Positions 53,404-63,200 of a stretch of 64,000 bases of DNA are shown here, piece after piece. Under the pieces are notes generated by a model that did not search any database, was not told the DNA's origin, and saw only the letters and a program-made list of their open reading frames with translations. Source of the DNA: Micromonospora sp. U21 (GTDB taxonomy: Bacteria; Actinomycetota; Actinomycetes; Mycobacteriales; Micromonosporaceae); the NCBI RefSeq assembly GCF_018070045.1, contig NZ_JAGPYK010000003.1, positions 248,001 to 312,000 of the forward strand. The letters run 5' to 3'. The translations under genes were made by a program, and so were the position numbers. Each line of letters starts with the position of its first letter. The first letter of the stretch is position 1.

Positions 53404-56400
53404 TCAACTGCCGTACGCCTCCACCTCCCAGAGCGAGTGGCCGTACCCGGTGCCCCGGGCGGTGCCGTTGATCCGCAGGTAGCGACCGTTGGCCCCGAGC
53501 CCTGTGTGCTCGTCCACCCCGCCGTCCGCGCCGGTCACCGTCTTCACGGTCGTCCAGCTGGTGCCGTCGTTCGAGGTCTGGATCTGGTACGCGCTGCTGT
53601 ACGCCGCCTCCCAGCTCAGCTTGACCCGGCCGATCGCGGTCGGGCTGCCGAGGTCGACCCGGATCCACTGCGGGTCGGAGAAGGCGCTCGACCAGCGGGT
53701 GGTGAGGCTGCCGTCCACCGCCTTGGCGCCGGACACGTCGGCCCCCTCGTTGCTGGACGTCAGAGTCGGCTTGTTCAGCAGCAGGTTGCCCCCGGTCGGG
53801 CTCCCGGTGCCGCCGTACACCTCGAACTCGAACAGCGAGTAACCCCAGGCGGTGCCCCGGGTGGTGCCGAGGAGCCGGACGTACCGGCCGGAGCCGCTGA
53901 GCCCGGTCAGGTCGTCCACGCCGCCGTCGCCACCGGTCACCGTACGGATCGTGGTGAAGTTGACCCCGTCCGGCGACGTCTGGATCTGGTACCCGCTGCC
54001 GTACGCCGCCTCCCAGGTCAGCTTGACCCGGTTGACCGAGTACGTGGCACCGAGGTCCACATCGATCCACTGCGGGTCACTGAAGGCGCTGCCCCACCGG
54101 GTCCCGGCCACGCCGTCGAACGCGTTGGCCGCGCCGTACGCGCCCTCGAAGCTCGACGCACGCGCCGGCTTGCCCCGGGCCAGGTTGGCGCCCGGGTCGG
54201 GGTCCGGGTCCGGCCCTGGTCCACCGGGGCTGGTGGAGAGGGTGAACTCGTCGATGTCGAAGTACGGGCCCGTGCCCTTGAAGACCAGGAACAGGGTCCG
54301 GGTGCCGGTCGGGGCGGCGACCCCACCGGTGACCGTAGCGAAGTTGGCGTACCCGCCGGTGGGTACCACGGTGGCCGAACCGACCAGCGGCCCGGTGGGC
54401 GAATCGACCCGCAGCTCCAGCGTGCCACCGCCGCCAGCCGGAGCGCCGACCCGGGCGCTGAACGACTGGACGCCGGTCAGGTTGTAGGGGCGGAACGAGA
54501 TCCAGTCGTTGTTGTCGACGTAGCCGACCGCCGCGCCGCCGTGCCCGGCTGCCCCGGCGACGATCTGGATGCCGGACGAGTCACCGAAGTGCTCGGCCTG
54601 GCGCACCCGTGGTTGCAGGACGGCCTGGGTGTGCGTGGTCAGCGGCGGCTGGCCACCACCGCCCAGGTCGGTGTACTCGGCGTCGATGATGCCGAAGATG
54701 TTCGCCGCGGTGTCGTGCTCGCCGTCCGCCGAGGTCTGGATGACGCCGGAGCAGCCCTGCACGCTGCCGAGCTGGTGGCCGTGCGAGTCGTGGCCGAGGA
54801 CGTAGTTCACCTTCACCCAGGCGCAGTTGATCGCACCGTCCTGGGCGTCGGTGACGGTGACGGTGAAGGGCACCGCGTCCCCGAAGGTGAAGGTCTGCCC
54901 GTTCAACGGGGTGTTCACGGTGACCACCGGGGCACTGTTGCCGACCGTGACGACGACGCTCGCGGTCGCCGTCTTGCCGGTGGTGTCCCGGACCGTCAAC
55001 GTCGGGCTGCGGGTCCCGTTGGTGGTGTACGTGAAGCTCGGGTTCGCCGCGGTCGAGTCGGTGGTGCCGTTGTTGTCGAAGTCCCAGGCGTAGGTGAACG
55101 GGTCGCCGTCGGGGTCGAGGGTGCCGGCCGAGGAGAAGGCCACGGTCAGCGGCGCGGTGCCACTGGTCGGGGTGGCGGACACCTTGGCGACGGGTGCCCG
55201 GCCCTCGCGGGCGTACTCGATGCGGTAGAGCGCCGAGTTGGCGTCGCCGTTGAACCAGCCGGTGCCGTAGTCGAGCACGTAGAGCGCGCCGTCCGGCCCG
55301 AACTCCATGTCCATGACCTGCGTGCCGGTCCACGGGAACGGGTTGATCTTCAGCGGTTGGCCGGACGCGTCGAGCTTGATGTTCTTGATCCAGCGGCGGC
55401 CGAACTCACCCGCGAAGTAGGTCCCGTCGTAGTACTCGGGGAACGCCACGGCGGAGGTGTTGTCCGGGTCGTACCGGTACACCGGGCCGCCCATCGGCGA
55501 CAGGCCACCGCCGGTGAACTCCGGCGGCGAGCCGGAGCCGCCGTACGGCAGCCACGCCGAGACGGCCGGCGGCAGCTGGGTGATGCCGGTGTTGTTGGGC
55601 GAGTTGTTGACCGGCCCGCCCGCGCAGTTGAACTTCGGCCCGGACGGGCCGGACGGGAAGGTGTAGTCGTTGTACGCGTCGTTGCGGGCGGTGCAGTACG
55701 GCCAGCCGTAGAAGCCGGGCCGGTCGATCCGGGCGAACTCCACGTTGCCCGCCGGTCCCCGGTTCGGGTCGGCGGTGCCCGCGTCGGGGCCGTAGTCACC
55801 GAGGTAGACGACGCCGGTGGCCTTGTCCACGCTCATCCGGAACGGGTTGCGGAAGCCCATCGCGTAGATCTCCGGGCGGGTCCGCGCGGTGCCGGGGGCG
55901 AACATGTTGCCGGCCGGGATGGTGTACCCGCCGGCGGCGCTCGGCTTGATCCGGAGGACCTTGCCGCGCAGGTCGTTGCTGTTCGCCGAGGTGCGCTGGG
56001 CATCGAAGGCCGGGTTGCGGCCGGCCCTCTCGTCGATCGGGGTGAACCCGGCCGAGTCGAACGGGTTGGTGTCGTCGCCGGTGGACAGGTACAGGTTGCC
56101 CGCCGCGTCGAAGTCCATGTCACCGCCGACGTGGCAGCACATGCCCCGGCTCGTCGGCACGTTCAGGATCAGCGTCTCGCTGCCCAGATTGAGGGTGTTG
56201 TCCGCGTTCACCGTGAACCGCGACAGCCGGTTGACGCCGTCCCAGACGGCGAAGTCGGCCGGGGTGCCGGTGGCCGGCGCGCCACCGCCCGGCGTGCTCA
56301 GCGGTGGCGCGTAGTACGCGTACACCCAGCGGTTGGTGGCGAAGTTGGGGTCGGCCTTGATGCCCTGCAGGCCCTCCTCGTCTCCGGTGTAGACCGGCAG

Positions 56401-57333
56401 GGTGGCGGCGACCTTGGTGTTGCCGGCCGCGTCGGTGTGCCGGATCACGCCGTTGCGCGAGGTGTGCAGCACGCCCCGGTCGGGCAGGACGGTGAGGCTC
56501 ATCGGCTCGCCGGTCTCGGCCGCGCCCTTGGCCAGCTCCACCTGCTGAAAGTTGCTGGTGACCGTGGGGCCGCAGTCCGCGTCGACCGCGCCGGCCACGG
56601 TCATGATGCCCCCGAGCAGGTGCTGGCGGAAGTTCGCGTCGGTGTACGACGCGTCGGTGTGGCCGAGGCCGGTGTACCAGGACCGGCCGCCGGAGTAGTT
56701 CTGGCACCAGGAGATCGGGTGGTCGTACCCCATGCTTCCGCCGCTGTAGGTGCTCTCGTCCAGGGTGGCCAGCACGTGCACGTTGCCCCGCGGGTTGGCG
56801 CGGTAGTTGTACCACTCGTCCAGCCGGTTCCACCGCTGCGGCAGCGTCGCGGTGGACGGGTGCACCTGGTCGGCGACCTTGATGGTCGCGGTCTGGTCGG
56901 CCGGGTGCGAGGCGAAGTACGCCCCGACCAGCCCGCCGTACCACGGCCACTCGTACTCGGTGTCGGAGGCGGCGTGCACGCCCACGTAACCGCCGCCGCC
57001 CTGGATGTAGCGCTCGAAGGCGGCCTGCTGGGCGGCGTTGAGCACGTCGCCGGTGGTGGACAGCCAGATCACCGCGGCGAACCGGTCCAGGTTCGCGTCG
57101 GTGAACTGGGCCGCGTCCTCGGTGGTTTCGACGGTGAACCCGTTGGCGGCGCCGAGCTGCTGGATGGCGGTGATGCCCGGGGTGATGGAGCCGTGCCGGA
57201 ATCCGGCGGTCTTGGTGAACACCAGCACGGTGAACGGTGCGGCGCTGGCCACGGGTGGCACGGCCACTATGCCGCCCACGACGAGGATCGCGCTCAGCAC
57301 GGCGCCGAGCCACGATCTCAGGGATCTGCGCAC
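53404..57333 (-). CDS. Large secreted ThuA / sugar-dehydrogenase-like / PKD / CBM / discoidin protein
   Basis: A 1309-residue secreted protein. In order: signal peptide (~1-31); ThuA-like domain (~33-255; FTKTAGFRHGSI, YVGVHAASDTEYEW, WYTGLGHTDASYTD); a glucose/sorbosone-dehydrogenase beta-propeller (~290-720; DFDAAGNLYLSTGDDTNPFD, RPEIYAMGFRNPFRMSVD, MDMEFGPDGALYVLDYGTGWF); a PKD domain (~725-805; YAWDFDNNGTTDS); a further beta region; a CBM6-like domain (~935-1060; RQAEHFGDSSGIQ, VGYVDNNDWISF); and two discoidin (F5/8C) domains (~1075-1309; SDPQWIDVDLG and SDPQWIRVDLG). It likely acts on extracellular or cell-wall-bound polysaccharide. ATG 57333 directly precedes the signal peptide. Confidence 0.9.
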   Translation of the reverse strand: MRRSLRSWLGAVLSAILVVGGIVAVPPVASAAPFTVLVFTKTAGFRHGSITPGITAIQQLGAANGFTVETTEDAAQFTDANLDRFAAVIWLSTTGDVLNAAQQAAFERYIQGGGGYVGVHAASDTEYEWPWYGGLVGAYFASHPADQTATIKVADQVHPSTATLPQRWNRLDEWYNYRANPRGNVHVLATLDESTYSGGSMGYDHPISWCQNYSGGRSWYTGLGHTDASYTDANFRQHLLGGIMTVAGAVDADCGPTVTSNFQQVELAKGAAETGEPMSLTVLPDRGVLHTSRNGVIRHTDAAGNTKVAATLPVYTGDEEGLQGIKADPNFATNRWVYAYYAPPLSTPGGGAPATGTPADFAVWDGVNRLSRFTVNADNTLNLGSETLILNVPTSRGMCCHVGGDMDFDAAGNLYLSTGDDTNPFDSAGFTPIDERAGRNPAFDAQRTSANSNDLRGKVLRIKPSAAGGYTIPAGNMFAPGTARTRPEIYAMGFRNPFRMSVDKATGVVYLGDYGPDAGTADPNRGPAGNVEFARIDRPGFYGWPYCTARNDAYNDYTFPSGPSGPKFNCAGGPVNNSPNNTGITQLPPAVSAWLPYGGSGSPPEFTGGGLSPMGGPVYRYDPDNTSAVAFPEYYDGTYFAGEFGRRWIKNIKLDASGQPLKINPFPWTGTQVMDMEFGPDGALYVLDYGTGWFNGDANSALYRIEYAREGRAPVAKVSATPTSGTAPLTVAFSSAGTLDPDGDPFTYAWDFDNNGTTDSTAANPSFTYTTNGTRSPTLTVRDTTGKTATASVVVTVGNSAPVVTVNTPLNGQTFTFGDAVPFTVTVTDAQDGAINCAWVKVNYVLGHDSHGHQLGSVQGCSGVIQTSADGEHDTAANIFGIIDAEYTDLGGGGQPPLTTHTQAVLQPRVRQAEHFGDSSGIQIVAGAAGHGGAAVGYVDNNDWISFRPYNLTGVQSFSARVGAPAGGGGTLELRVDSPTGPLVGSATVVPTGGYANFATVTGGVAAPTGTRTLFLVFKGTGPYFDIDEFTLSTSPGGPGPDPDPDPGANLARGKPARASSFEGAYGAANAFDGVAGTRWGSAFSDPQWIDVDLGATYSVNRVKLTWEAAYGSGYQIQTSPDGVNFTTIRTVTGGDGGVDDLTGLSGSGRYVRLLGTTRGTAWGYSLFEFEVYGGTGSPTGGNLLLNKPTLTSSNEGADVSGAKAVDGSLTTRWSSAFSDPQWIRVDLGSPTAIGRVKLSWEAAYSSAYQIQTSNDGTSWTTVKTVTGADGGVDEHTGLGANGRYLRINGTARGTGYGHSLWEVEAYGS

Positions 57334-57405
57334 GGTAGGTCCTTTCGCGGTGCGGGGGACGGCGTGCGCCGATCACGCCTGGTGGTGGGCAGGGTGGCGC
57401 CGAGC

Positions 57406-57445
57406 CTGGTTGCGGTCGCCCGGCATGTCGGGCGACCGCAACCAG
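57406..57445 (-). terminator. Long perfect hairpin upstream of ThuA gene
   Basis: A perfect 17-bp stem (CTGGTTGCGGTCGCCCG and complement) around GCATGT. It may end transcription from the reductase gene, whose stop is ~200 bases upstream, or structure the leader of the large secreted protein. Confidence 0.55.
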
Positions 57446-57495
57446 CACGACACATGTGAATGCATCGTTGCGGCTCGATCACCGGCGCGTCAAGG

Positions 57496-57518
57496 GCTCT
57501 CCCACCATTCGTGAGAGC
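57496..57518. promoter_or_regulatory. GCTCTC-N11-GAGAGC inverted repeat
   Basis: A six-base inverted repeat lies about 165 bases before the start of the ThuA gene. It could be a repressor site; nothing else supports this. Confidence 0.25.
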
Positions 57519-57643
57519 GTTATCTCCGCAGGTCAGCCGAGACTCTCCCAGGCGAGATCAGATTACGGTTTTCGGGCCTGCGATCCGCCCGGCCCACCCG
57601 CAGGCACGGCGGCGCCACCACCCCGGGCGCCGCTGCCGGCGTG

Positions 57644-58249
57644 TCAGCTCCCGTCCGAGGCGAGACGGCTGTAGGTGAGAAAGAGGGCGCCGCTGTCCAG
57701 CACGGTGTGATCGGTCAGCTGCCAGGTACGCGGCGCGAAGACCGCGGCGCGGCCGAACAGCGGGATGCCGGCGCCGATGGTCAGTGGAGCCAGCTTGACG
57801 ATCAGCTCATCGATCTCGGGATACAGGGCGCCGGCCAGGGCGCCACCGCCGATCACCCAGATGTCCTTGCCGTCGTGCCGTTTGAGTTCGCGCACGGTGG
57901 CGACCGGGTCCCCGGACCTGACCTCGACGGCCGGGTCGGGGCTCTCCGCCAGCGTGCGTGAGAACACCAGGTGACGCAGGTGGGGGTAGGCGTCCGTCAC
58001 GCCGGCCTTGAGCCCGACCTCGTAGGAGTGACGCCCCTCCAGAACGGTGTCGAACCGCGAGCCCTCCGCGTCGATGCCGAATGCCTGCCGAGCCGGGCCC
58101 GGCAGGGTCTCCGGATACCCGGAGATGAGGTGGCGCAGGTAGTCGTCCGGAATGGGCCAGAACCCGCCAGGGCCGGTAGGGTCCGCGCCGTCGGGTCCGG
58201 CGATGAAACCGTCCACTGTGGCAGCGATGAAGTACACGAGCTTACGCAC
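57644..58249 (-). CDS. RibD C-terminal/dihydrofolate reductase-like protein
   Basis: A 201-residue protein of the RibD_C/DHFR fold. It starts with VRKLVYFIAATVDGFIAGPDG and contains VLEGRHSYEVGLKAG and DIWVIGGGALAGALYPEIDELIVKLAPLTIGAGIPLF, all typical of this family. The ATG at 58255 directly follows GGAG with no spacer; the GTG at 58249 is six bases away and is chosen. It probably is an NADPH-dependent reductase of unknown substrate. Confidence 0.88.
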   Translation of the reverse strand: MRKLVYFIAATVDGFIAGPDGADPTGPGGFWPIPDDYLRHLISGYPETLPGPARQAFGIDAEGSRFDTVLEGRHSYEVGLKAGVTDAYPHLRHLVFSRTLAESPDPAVEVRSGDPVATVRELKRHDGKDIWVIGGGALAGALYPEIDELIVKLAPLTIGAGIPLFGRAAVFAPRTWQLTDHTVLDSGALFLTYSRLASDGS

Positions 58250-58423
58250 GACCATCTCCTTGGTTGCGGCACCGGGTGTGGTGTTCCGAGCCACGAGCCT
58301 TCCCGGAGGGGTTCCGGGCTGCAAGGTCAGGTCTGGTGTTGCATTTCACCCGGACCGCGGAACGGCTTCACCTGACCCAGTAGCCTGGGCGCATGGGGAT
58401 TCTGCGCTCCGCGAGGGGTTTCG

Positions 58424-58807
58424 GTGGCTGACGCGGACGATGTTCGTCGTCTGGCGCTGGCCCTGCCGGAGGCGGTGGAGATCGACAGTGAGGGCTTCGA
58501 CTTCCGCGTGGACGGCAAGGGGTTCGTCTGGTCCTATCCCGAGCGCAGCCCGGGCAGACCACGCCTGATCCGGACCGATGTCGCCGTGCTGTTCGTCGGC
58601 GATGAGGCCGAGAAGCAGGCTCTGCTGCTCGGGGAGCCCGACCTCTTCTTCACCACTCCCGGCTACGACGGCCTGCCGCTGGTCATGCTGCGCCTGGCGG
58701 AGGTGGGAGTCGATCGCCTGCGAGAGCTCGTGACCGACGCGTGGCGCATGCGTGCGCCGCACGGGCTCGTCGAGGACCTCGGCGAAGGACGCCTTCGCCT
58801 GGGCTGA
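58424..58807 (+). CDS. MmcQ/YjbR-family protein
   Basis: A 127-residue protein matching MmcQ/YjbR: VRRLALALPEAVEIDSEGFDFRVDGKGFVW at the start and LVTDAWRMRAPHGLVEDL at the end. The fold resembles a double-wing DNA-binding domain, but biochemical function is unsettled. GTG 58424 follows GAGGGG. It is divergent from the reductase and converges on the anti-sigma-like gene. Confidence 0.88.
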   Translation: MADADDVRRLALALPEAVEIDSEGFDFRVDGKGFVWSYPERSPGRPRLIRTDVAVLFVGDEAEKQALLLGEPDLFFTTPGYDGLPLVMLRLAEVGVDRLRELVTDAWRMRAPHGLVEDLGEGRLRLG

Positions 58808-58834
58808 TCCGTCTGTCCGGGCGAGGGGGCGCGC

Positions 58835-59536
58835 TCAGTCGCGCCGGTTGCCGCGGTCCTCGAACTCGTACGTCGTGGTCAGGGCCTCCGGCAGGTCGGG
58901 GACCAGGGCGTTGGTGCCGTCGACGACCTGGACGTAGCGCTTGCCCTGGAAGATCGAGTAACTGCCGTCGGCGACCTGTTCGATCGTGAAGAGCTGCGTC
59001 TGCGCGGTCGTGTCACACACCCGGCCGCGGACGCTGCCCGGCGCGGCGTCGTGCACGACGGTCATGCAGACCTGGTTGGCCCCGCGCGCCGCGGCCAGCA
59101 TGATCCGGAAGGCGTTCCCCTCGGGGCGTAGCACCCACAGCGCACGGTCGTCGATGCCCTGCTCGGTGGTGGCCCGCACCCGATCGTCGTCACGGCCGAC
59201 CGCCAGTGCGGCCCGACCAATGCCGGGCACCACGATCAGGACCTGCCGCCGGCCACCGAGGATCTCCTGCGGTCCGGCCGAGGCGGTCACGGACGGGACG
59301 ACCGACGGCGGGACCGTGTCCGCGGAGCCGACACCCTGGTCCACCGTCTGATCCCGCGTCGGCAGGAGGGCCGCGCCAGCGGTCACGACCAGCAGGGCCA
59401 GTCCCGCCCCGCGGACGGCCGTTCGGCGCCGCCGGCGCTGCTCGCCACGGCGGCGCAGCGTCCCGGCTGCGGGCAGCGTCGTGACTCGCCGGACCGCATC
59501 GGCGATCGTCGTGAGGCCGTCATGCGGATCAGTCAT
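58835..59536 (-). CDS. Membrane protein paired with ECF sigma factor (possible anti-sigma)
   Basis: A 233-residue protein with a basic cytoplasmic N-terminus (LRRRGEQRRRRRTAVRG), one membrane helix (~43-58) and an extracytoplasmic part of ~170 residues. It overlaps the sigma gene by eight bases. The layout is that of anti-sigma factors, though the N-terminus shows no HXXXCXXC zinc motif. The extracytoplasmic part has beta-like repeats (GGRRQVLIVVPGIGRAALAVGRD, ALWVLRPEGNAFRIML). Function is inferred from position. Confidence 0.7.
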   Translation of the reverse strand: MTDPHDGLTTIADAVRRVTTLPAAGTLRRRGEQRRRRRTAVRGAGLALLVVTAGAALLPTRDQTVDQGVGSADTVPPSVVPSVTASAGPQEILGGRRQVLIVVPGIGRAALAVGRDDDRVRATTEQGIDDRALWVLRPEGNAFRIMLAAARGANQVCMTVVHDAAPGSVRGRVCDTTAQTQLFTIEQVADGSYSIFQGKRYVQVVDGTNALVPDLPEALTTTYEFEDRGNRRD

Positions 59537-60029
59537 GGGAGGTTCCCTCCTGCCGCGCCTCGTCCAGCAGCCCGGCCATGGCTCTCCGGCCGCGGGCGAG
59601 GTACGTCTTGACGGTCCCGATGGGCGCCTGCATCTCGGCTGCCACCTCGGCGACGCTGAGATCGTTCAGGTGGTGCAGCACGACGGCGCGGCGTTGGTTG
59701 GCGGTCAGCCGCTGCAGCGCCTGAAGCAGGGCGACGTGGTCCTCGTTGAGTCCGGGCACGCTCTGGTCGACAGCTGCCCGGCGGTGCGCGCGGATCCGGT
59801 TGAACGTCTTGCGCCAACTGCTCACCGCGGTTCGGGAGGCGACCCGGCGGACCCACGCCTCCGGGCTGTCCGCCTCGCGCACGGTCGACCAGCGCTGCCA
59901 GGCTCGGGTGAACGCCTCGGCGACGGCGTCCTCCGCCTCGCTGCGGTTGCCGGTCAGGGCATAGACGTGACCCACGATCCGGCCGGCGCAGGCCGCGTAG
60001 AGGGCGTCGAACTCCTCGGCGTCACGCAT
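59529..60029 (-). CDS. SigE-family ECF RNA polymerase sigma factor
   Basis: A 166-residue ECF sigma factor. Region 2 is in FDALYAACAGRIVGHVYALTGNRSEAEDAVAEAFTRAWQRW; region 4 in RLTANQRRAVVLHHLNDLSVAEVAAEMQAPIGTVKTYLARGRRAM. The short form and wording fit the SigE family common in Micromonosporaceae and Streptomyces. It is coupled to the membrane protein downstream, which may sequester it. No target promoter could be assigned. Confidence 0.92.
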   Translation of the reverse strand: MRDAEEFDALYAACAGRIVGHVYALTGNRSEAEDAVAEAFTRAWQRWSTVREADSPEAWVRRVASRTAVSSWRKTFNRIRAHRRAAVDQSVPGLNEDHVALLQALQRLTANQRRAVVLHHLNDLSVAEVAAEMQAPIGTVKTYLARGRRAMAGLLDEARQEGTSHD

Positions 60030-60210
60030 CTGACCTGCGCTTTCCGAGGTCTCGTCCCGTGGTCACCGGCGCATGTAACCGGCAGGGGCATCTGGTCGCG
60101 CCCGCGCGGTGCGCGATTGTGGCGACCGTCACACCCCTAGTGATCAACCCGCCGGCCGCGCCAGGCGTCATCGTGCCGTCCCGGGAGAGGCCCGTGGCGG
60201 AGAGGACGAT

Positions 60211-63200
60211 GTGCGACGACGGCAACGACGCGCCCTGACAGCCGGAGTGCTCGCCACCGCGCTGGCGGCGGCGGGCCTCACGGCTTCCCCCGCGGACGCG
60301 CAGGAGAAGCCGCCGGCAACGGTCTCCGGGCCGCACGGCACCTTCACCTTGATCACCGGGGACCGGGTTTCACTGGACGCGGAGGGCCGTCCGCAGATCC
60401 AGCGGGGACCGGGACGGGTCGGCATGCGGTTCGTGAGCAGCCGAGAAGGTGGCCACCAGTACGTCATCCCGGTCGACGCGATGCCGATGCTGCGCGACGG
60501 GCGGCTCGACCGGCGGCTGTTCGACCTCACCGCGCTCGGCGGTTTCGGCTACGACGACCGGACGGCCGAGCTGCCGCTGCTGGTCGCGTACCCGGAGAAC
60601 AGGGCGGCGCAGGCGCGGTCCGCCGCCGTCGCCGGTGCGGCGCGGGTGCGGGCCGACCTGCCCGCCGCCAACGCGCTGGCCGTGCGGGCGGGCCTGGACG
60701 ACCGGGCCGAGCTGTGGTCGTCACTCACCCGCGGCACGTCGTCGGCGCGCGCGCTCGCCGCCGGGATCACCCATGTGTGGCTGGACGGCAAGCGCCGCGT
60801 CTCCCTCGATCGGAGCGTGCCGCAGATCGGCGCGCCGACGGCCTGGCAGGCAGGCTTCGACGGCGACGGCGTGACGGTCGGGGTGCTGGACACCGGCATC
60901 GACGCCGACCACCCCGACTTCGCCGGGCACATCGCCGCGATCCACGACTTCACCGGCGGCAACGACCCCAGCGACACGGTCGGCCACGGCACTCACGTGG
61001 CGTCGACCATCATGGGCAGTGGCGCCGCCTCCGGCGGCAGGTACCGCGGCGTGGCACCGGGCGCGAAGCTGGTCGTCGGCAAGGTCTGCGCCACCACCCA
61101 GTGCCAGGACTCGGACATCATCGCCGGGATGCAGTGGGCCGCGCCGCAGGCCCGGGTGATCAACCTGAGCCTCGGCGACACGGACACGCCGGCTCTCGAC
61201 CCGCTGGAGGCCGCGGTCCAGGACCTCAGCCACCGGTACGGCACCCTCTTCGTGGTCGCCGCCGGCAACGAGGGCAAGCCGAAGTCGGTCTCGACGCCGG
61301 CCTCCGCTGACGACGCCCTCGCCGTCGCCGCGGTCGACGCCGACGACCAGCGGGCCTACTTCTCGAGCCGGGGCCCCCGGGTCGGCGACAACCACATCAA
61401 GCCCGAGATCAGCGCGCCAGGCGTCGACATCGTGGCGGCCGCCCCCGGCGGCGGCTACGTCCCCATGTCGGGCACGTCGATGGCGACCCCGCACGTGGCG
61501 GGCTCGGCCGCGATCCTCGCCGGACGCCACCCGGACTGGTCCGGTGCCCAGCTCAAGGCTGCCCTGATGGGCTCGGCCAAGCCGGCCGACGCCGACAGCC
61601 TCTACGACCAGGGCGCCGGGCGGGTCGACGTCGGTCGTGCCGTCGCCCAGCCCGTCGCCACCGACATCGCCGCGATCGACTTCCCGGTCCAGCGCTGGCC
61701 CCACGCCGACGACACCCCGTTCACCCGCGTCATCGGCTACCGCAACACGGGCACCGCCCCGGTCAGTCTCTCGCTCAGCGTCACCCCGGCTCCCGCCGGC
61801 ATGATCACTGTCAGCCCGGCCACCCTGGTGGTGCCGGCCGGCGGCCGCGCCGAGGCCACGGTCACCGTGGACACCCGGGTGGACGCCCCCGACGGCCTCT
61901 ACCCGGGCGCGGTGACCGCGACCGGCGCCGGCGACCTGCGGGTGCGGACGCCGTTCGCGCTCAACCGGGAGATCGAGAGCTACGACGTCCGGCTCGACCA
62001 CACCGGGCGCGACGGCAGACCGGCCACGGAGTACGAGACCGTGGCGGCGAACCTGACCACCGGCGAGTTCACCACCCTCGCCGGGCAACCGGGCGGCGGC
62101 ACGCTGCGGCTGCCCAAGGGTCGCTACGCGCTGTACAGCACCATCCACGAGGGCGACGTGTCGACCATGCTCGTGCAGCCGGTCCTGGACGTACGCGGCC
62201 CGCTCACCGAGGCGCTCGACGCCCGCACCGCCCGGCCGGTCTCGCTGACCGTGCCCCAGCGGGACGCCGCACCAATCTCGATCAACGTGAGCGCGAACTG
62301 GAACGACGGCTTCCGCTACCCGGGTGTCCAGCTCAGCGGGGTGTCGTTCGCGGACGTCTTCTTCGGCCGGGTCGGGCCCGCCGTCACGGCCCCCGAATTC
62401 GCGGCGACGCTGGGCGTCGGGCTCGCCCGCCCGGGCCGGGACGGGACGTTCCGGAACAGCCCCTACACGTACGACCTCGCGTACGTGCGCCAGGGCGACA
62501 TGTTCACGGGCCTGACCAGGAAGCTCTCCCCGAAGAACCTCGCGACCGTCAAGACGACCTACCGCAGCCAGTCCAGCACCGCGACCGCCGTCCGCTTCCA
62601 CCGCGCGGCGTCCCCCGGCGGCCCGGGCCCGATCGGTTCGAGCACCTCGTTCGACCTGCCGTTCCACGCCACCGAGTACTACAACACCGACGGCGGCCTC
62701 GTCTGGACGTCCACGTTCGTGGAGGGCGACAACTTCACCACGCAGGAGTCCACCTTCCGGGCCGGCAGGACCTACCACCAGACCTGGAACGCGGCACCCT
62801 TCGGGCCCACGGTGGCCCAGCCGCCGGCCTGGTCGCCGCTCGGCTACGCGGGCCGCGACGGGGACACCATCTCGGTCGCGTCGCCGCCCCTCTTCGGCGA
62901 CGCTTCCGGCCGCCCCGCCAGCCGTGAGGACCTGCAGGTCCGTTACCGGTTGTCGCGCAACGGCAAGGAGATCGCCACCGCCGACGGCTCGTACGCGGAC
63001 TTCTCGGTGCCCGCCGGCAAGGCCACCTACCGCCTGGAGGCGACCGTCACCCGCGGCGCTCCGGACACCCTGTCGACGTCGGTCTCGGTGGCCTGGACGT
63101 TCACCTCGGCGCACACGGCAAAGCCGGAGCCGCTGCCCTTGACGACGGCCCGGCCGACGCCCGCGTTGGACGACACCAACACGGCCCGGGCGGGCCGGGC

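Larger units (their letters stand above)
57334..57643. other. Intergenic region with long hairpin and inverted repeat
   Basis: This 310-base gap between two minus-strand genes contains a 17-bp hairpin (57406-57445) and a GCTCTC-N11-GAGAGC repeat (57496-57518). I see no gene. Confidence 0.55.

Noticed and set aside
53359..57459. A 1366-codon plus-strand open frame across the large secreted-protein gene
   Set aside because: It is rich in Arg, Gly and Val with no motifs, as expected for the antisense of a GC-rich gene; the minus frame has a signal peptide and clear domains.
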